Shown here piece after piece: positions 8,516 through 10,312 of a stretch of 10,312 nt of DNA. Source of the stretch: an uncultured Actinomycetes bacterium (GTDB lineage Bacteria; Actinomycetota; Actinomycetes; Nanopelagicales; Nanopelagicaceae); assembly GCA_903928395.1 (NCBI GenBank), contig CAIYQS010000087.1:1-10312 (forward strand), in the 5' to 3' direction. Under the pieces are notes generated by a model. It did no database searches and was not told the origin of the DNA. It saw only the letters and a list, made by a program, of their open reading frames with translations. A program made the translations under genes and the position numbers. The first letter of the stretch is position 1; every line of letters begins with the position of its first letter.

Positions 8516-9405
8516 GACATACACAACGTTGCCCGTGGAAATACTTGGAGTCTGGCTTTTCCAATTGCATTTCCGCACTCTTCGCATCGGCCGTAGGTCT
8601 TGGTATCAATGCGATCTATGGCGCGTTCAGTTTGCAAAACCATGTCCCGCGCGTTGTAAACCAAAGACATTTCATGTTCGCGTTCAAAGGTTTTAGTGCC
8701 AGCATCTGCCTGATCATCTCCAGCGCCTACACCAGCAGCAGATATGAGGTCTTCCATCTCGCCTTCTGCATCTGTGAGTTCTGCTTTCAGCCGAAGTAAA
8801 TCTTTAGCCAGTTCGGTACGCATTGCTTTAATTTCAGCAGCTGTCCACGGATTTTCATCCTCGTTGACGACGAGCGGAGCTGGGGCGCCCTTGATAGGTT
8901 TTAACGAATGAGTTCGCTTGCCACTTTTAATTGGGCGAGGAGGAGGCGTCATAACTAATCGACGCTCTTCAACTACAACTTCTGGTCCGGCATTAACCTC
9001 GTGAGGCGTAACGGTAATGGTCGTTGAATCGCCAGTCGTTGTACTTTGAAGTTTGGCGGGAAACGGCTTGGCCGGAACCTTTTTTGATGGAACTTTTGCG
9101 ACCAGAGTTGGTTTCACAATTTTTGGTGAACGAACCGCTGCCGGTTTTGCCGGAGCGGCTTTCTTCGTAGCAACTTTTGGAGCAACCGCTTTTTTTACGA
9201 CGGATTTTGCAGGAGTTTTCTTTACTGGCACGTTTTTCACTGCTTTCTTAACAACTAGTTTCTTGGCCGCTGGCTTTTTTGCCACAAGCTTCTTCGCTGC
9301 CGTTTTTTTGGCAGGAACTGCTTTCTGACCCGAAGATTTTGTTCCCGATTTGGGGGCCTTAACCTTTGGTGAGGTCTTCGTTGACTTCTTTGCCGTAGGT
9401 GCCAT
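8488..9405 (-). CDS. DksA/TraR-type C4 zinc-finger protein with Lys/Ala-rich N-terminal tail
   Basis: Probable RNA polymerase secondary-channel regulator. The C-terminal third (about 185-305) matches the DksA/TraR family: a helical coiled-coil segment (188-222 and 237-270) whose tip holds Asp231 and Asp234 in DQADAG, comparable with the DxxDxA tip of E. coli DksA, then a zinc finger CEEC...CMSC with Cys274, Cys277, Cys295 and Cys298. The first 120 residues or so are very rich in Lys, Ala, Pro and Val with repeated KK pairs, resembling histone-H1-like tails that bind nucleic acid. The 305-residue length is about twice that of E. coli DksA. I chose the ATG at 9405; a GTG at 9429 would add eight residues, and neither has a good Shine-Dalgarno. 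It heads the probable transcript with lspA and faces ileS. Whether it answers ppGpp is not known. Confidence 0.88.
   Translation of the reverse strand: MAPTAKKSTKTSPKVKAPKSGTKSSGQKAVPAKKTAAKKLVAKKPAAKKLVVKKAVKNVPVKKTPAKSVVKKAVAPKVATKKAAPAKPAAVRSPKIVKPTLVAKVPSKKVPAKPFPAKLQSTTTGDSTTITVTPHEVNAGPEVVVEERRLVMTPPPRPIKSGKRTHSLKPIKGAPAPLVVNEDENPWTAAEIKAMRTELAKDLLRLKAELTDAEGEMEDLISAAGVGAGDDQADAGTKTFEREHEMSLVYNARDMVLQTERAIDRIDTKTYGRCEECGNAIGKARLQVFPRATLCMSCKQKEERR
9136..9309 (-). repeat. Degenerate KK-rich coding repeat in the zinc-finger protein tail
   Basis: Residues 33-90 of the DksA/TraR-like protein are built from short units centred on paired lysines flanked by Ala, Val and Pro. The clearest tandem pair is AAKKLVAKKP (36-45) followed by AAKKLVVKKA (46-55), a ten-residue period. 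Later units (VKKTP, VVKKAV, TKKAAPAKP) are more diverged. The DNA copies use different synonymous codons, so the repeat is kept at protein level rather than being a recent DNA duplication. Such regions are often prone to length change between strains. Confidence 0.7.
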
Positions 9406-9490
9406 ATTGATAGCCACTTTTCTAGTCACCCCACTGTTCGTGAGCCTCCAGAGCCCACCGAGTGAGTTACCTGCGAGCGAGAAGGCTAGA

Positions 9491-9524
9491 GCGAAGAGCG
9501 CGGAATTACCAACTTCGCCGCGCT
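9491..9524. repeat. GC-rich inverted repeat with two competing stems
   Basis: AGCGCGG at 9497-9503 pairs perfectly with CCGCGCT at 9518-9524, giving seven base pairs and a 14-base loop. An alternative stem pairs GCGAAG at 9491-9496 with CTTCGC at 9513-9518, six base pairs and a 16-base loop. They share base 9518 and interleave with no linker, so only one can form at a time. No U-run follows either stem on either strand, so it does not look like an intrinsic terminator. Confidence 0.55.
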
Positions 9525-9551
9525 AGACTCGCGCATTCACGGTAGTTGCTC

Positions 9552-9573
9552 GGCAAAAGGCTATAAATTTGCC
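9552..9573. promoter_or_regulatory. Inverted repeat enclosing a -10-like box upstream of ileS
   Basis: GGCAAA at 9552-9557 and TTTGCC at 9568-9573 form a perfect inverted repeat with a ten-base centre that includes TATAAA (9562-9567), a plausible -10 box about 32 bases before the ileS ATG. The arrangement suits a repressor operator over a promoter, but the -35 region is not recognisable and no regulator is identified. It could also form a short hairpin in the leader RNA. Confidence 0.4.
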
Positions 9574-9588
9574 CGGCTAAACGAGAGC

Positions 9589-9593
9589 GAGGG
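9589..9593 (+). promoter_or_regulatory. ileS ribosome binding site
   Basis: GAGGG lies six bases before the ileS ATG at 9600. The two codons just upstream in the same frame are TAG and TAA, so translation cannot begin farther upstream, and this site fixes the start. Confidence 0.75.
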
Positions 9594-9599
9594 TAGTAA

Positions 9600-10312
9600 A
9601 TGGCAGCGAAGGAGACTCATCCTTTTAAGAGCCTTTCTGCCCAGATTGACCTCCCTGCAACGGAGCACCAGATTCTCAAATTCTGGGATGAGGAAAATAT
9701 CTTCGAAAAGAGCGTTTTGGCCCGCGCTGGAGCTCCTCGCTGGACCTTTTATGAAGGCCCACCCACGGCAAATGGCTCCCCTGGGACCCATCACATTGAG
9801 GCGCGGGTCTTTAAAGATCTTTTTCCGCGATATCAGACCATGAAGGGCAAACAGGTTATTCGCAAAGCCGGATGGGATTGCCATGGGCTGCCGGTAGAAA
9901 TCGCCGTTGAAAAAGAACTTGGTTTTACTGGCAAAGGCGATATCGAAAAATATGGCATCGCAGCTTTCAACGAAAAATGTCGCGAATCAGTCCAGCGCCA
10001 CGTTGATGAATTCACCTCGATGACACGGCGTATGGGATTCTGGGTGGATTTCGATGAAGCGTACTGGACCATGTCTCCGGAATATATCGAAAGCGTCTGG
10101 TGGTCGCTTCAACAGATTTGGAAGAAGGGACTTCTGGTTCAAGATCACCGAGTGGCGCCTTACTGCCCGAGATGTGGAACTGGACTTTCTGATCACGAAC
10201 TCGCCCAAGGCTACGAGACCGTCACCGACCCATCTGTATATATAAGATTTCCAGCGACTTCAGGTGTTCTGGCAGAACTAGGCGCTTCATTGTTGGTTTG
10301 GACTACTACCCC
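9600..10312 (+). CDS. ileS: Isoleucyl-tRNA synthetase (N-terminal part, runs off right edge)
   Basis: Class I aminoacyl-tRNA synthetase that attaches isoleucine to tRNA-Ile. The first 237 residues are visible, out of roughly 1040-1070 expected for this type. The active-site entry reads YEGPPTANGSPGTHHIEAR (51-69), where PGTHH replaces the HIGH signature. GWDCHGLPVE (91-100) and VEKELGF follow. YCPRCGTGLSDHE (188-200) begins the insertion before the editing domain, with Cys189 and Cys192 as a possible zinc site. The GTHH form and the PPTANG context belong to the eukaryote-like IleRS branch (IleRS2), which is usual in actinobacteria and is associated with reduced mupirocin sensitivity. The KMSKS motif and editing site are outside the window. 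The start is certain, because two in-frame stop codons directly precede the ATG. Confidence 0.97.
   Translation, partial: MAAKETHPFKSLSAQIDLPATEHQILKFWDEENIFEKSVLARAGAPRWTFYEGPPTANGSPGTHHIEARVFKDLFPRYQTMKGKQVIRKAGWDCHGLPVEIAVEKELGFTGKGDIEKYGIAAFNEKCRESVQRHVDEFTSMTRRMGFWVDFDEAYWTMSPEYIESVWWSLQQIWKKGLLVQDHRVAPYCPRCGTGLSDHELAQGYETVTDPSVYIRFPATSGVLAELGASLLVWTTT

Larger units (their letters stand above)
9406..9599. promoter_or_regulatory. Divergent intergenic region between the zinc-finger gene and ileS
   Basis: The only real non-coding stretch of the window, 194 bases, must hold the ileS promoter and probably that of the minus-strand block. It contains GAGCGA three times (9475-9480, 9489-9494, 9585-9590), a GC-rich inverted repeat at 9491-9524, and an AT-rich -10-like box inside another inverted repeat at 9552-9573. 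No sequence resembling the T-box core (TGGNACC) is present on the plus strand, although T-box control of ileS is common in actinobacteria. Promoter assignment is uncertain because no clear -35 box pairs with the -10 candidate. Confidence 0.6.

Noticed and set aside
8488..8609. lspA starting at the ATG at 8587
   Set aside because: It would overlap the conserved zinc finger by 100 bases and adds a charged leader that LspA proteins do not need.
9053..9328. Plus-strand open frame of 91 residues rich in Phe, Ala, Thr and Gly
   Set aside because: It is the antisense of the Lys/Ala-rich tail: AAG/AAA codons read backwards give Phe and Leu codons. It has no ribosome binding site and no family resemblance.
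9475..9590. Three GAGCGA copies as a regulator-binding repeat
   Set aside because: Six-base repeats at irregular spacing in a GC- and purine-rich stretch are expected by chance; recorded only as description.
1..10312. Mobile elements, CRISPR, tRNA genes, phage or defence genes
   Set aside because: No terminal repeats, transposase motifs, spaced direct repeats or cloverleaf sequences were seen; coding is continuous housekeeping genes.

Overview
The window carries eight genes read right to left on the minus strand and one partial gene, ileS, read left to right at the right end. I see no mobile element, tRNA, rRNA, CRISPR array or phage gene. The gene content points to an actinobacterium with a compact genome. 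The evidence is a monofunctional 197-residue HisB in the order hisD-hisC-hisB-hisH, a DksA/TraR-type zinc-finger protein next to lspA and ileS, an isoleucyl-tRNA synthetase with the GTHH form of the HIGH motif, a DnaE1-type polymerase with an intact PHP domain, very short gaps, and a base composition near one-half GC by eye. A streamlined freshwater lineage such as the Nanopelagicales (acI) would fit, but that placement is inference.

Layout on the minus strand, in order of transcription: a Lys/Ala-rich DksA/TraR-like protein (8488-9405), lspA (7982-8515), an RluA-family pseudouridine synthase (7045-7995), dnaE (3503-7021), hisD (2127-3458), hisC (1003-2127), hisB (366-959) and the N-terminal part of hisH (1-369, running off the left edge). 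Neighbours overlap or lie within 44 bases of each other, so long polycistronic transcripts are likely. On the plus strand ileS begins at 9600 and runs off the right edge.

The only sizeable non-coding stretch is the 194-base divergent region 9406-9599. It holds a good ribosome binding site for ileS, an AT-rich -10-like box inside a perfect inverted repeat, and a GC-rich inverted repeat with two competing pairings. It has no recognisable T-box core.

The genes fall into two themes. hisD, hisC, hisB and hisH encode histidine biosynthesis: the imidazole-glycerol-phosphate synthase glutaminase (HisH), the IGP dehydratase (HisB), the histidinol-phosphate aminotransferase (HisC) and the final two-step dehydrogenase (HisD). 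The rest are core functions: replication (DnaE), rRNA modification (RluD-like), lipoprotein maturation (LspA), tRNA charging (IleS) and probable RNA polymerase regulation (DksA/TraR-like). This is mostly ordinary housekeeping DNA. The points worth a second look are the histone-H1-like tail on the zinc-finger protein, the ileS leader, and several start sites that suggest leaderless or coupled translation. I found no convincing new multi-gene system.
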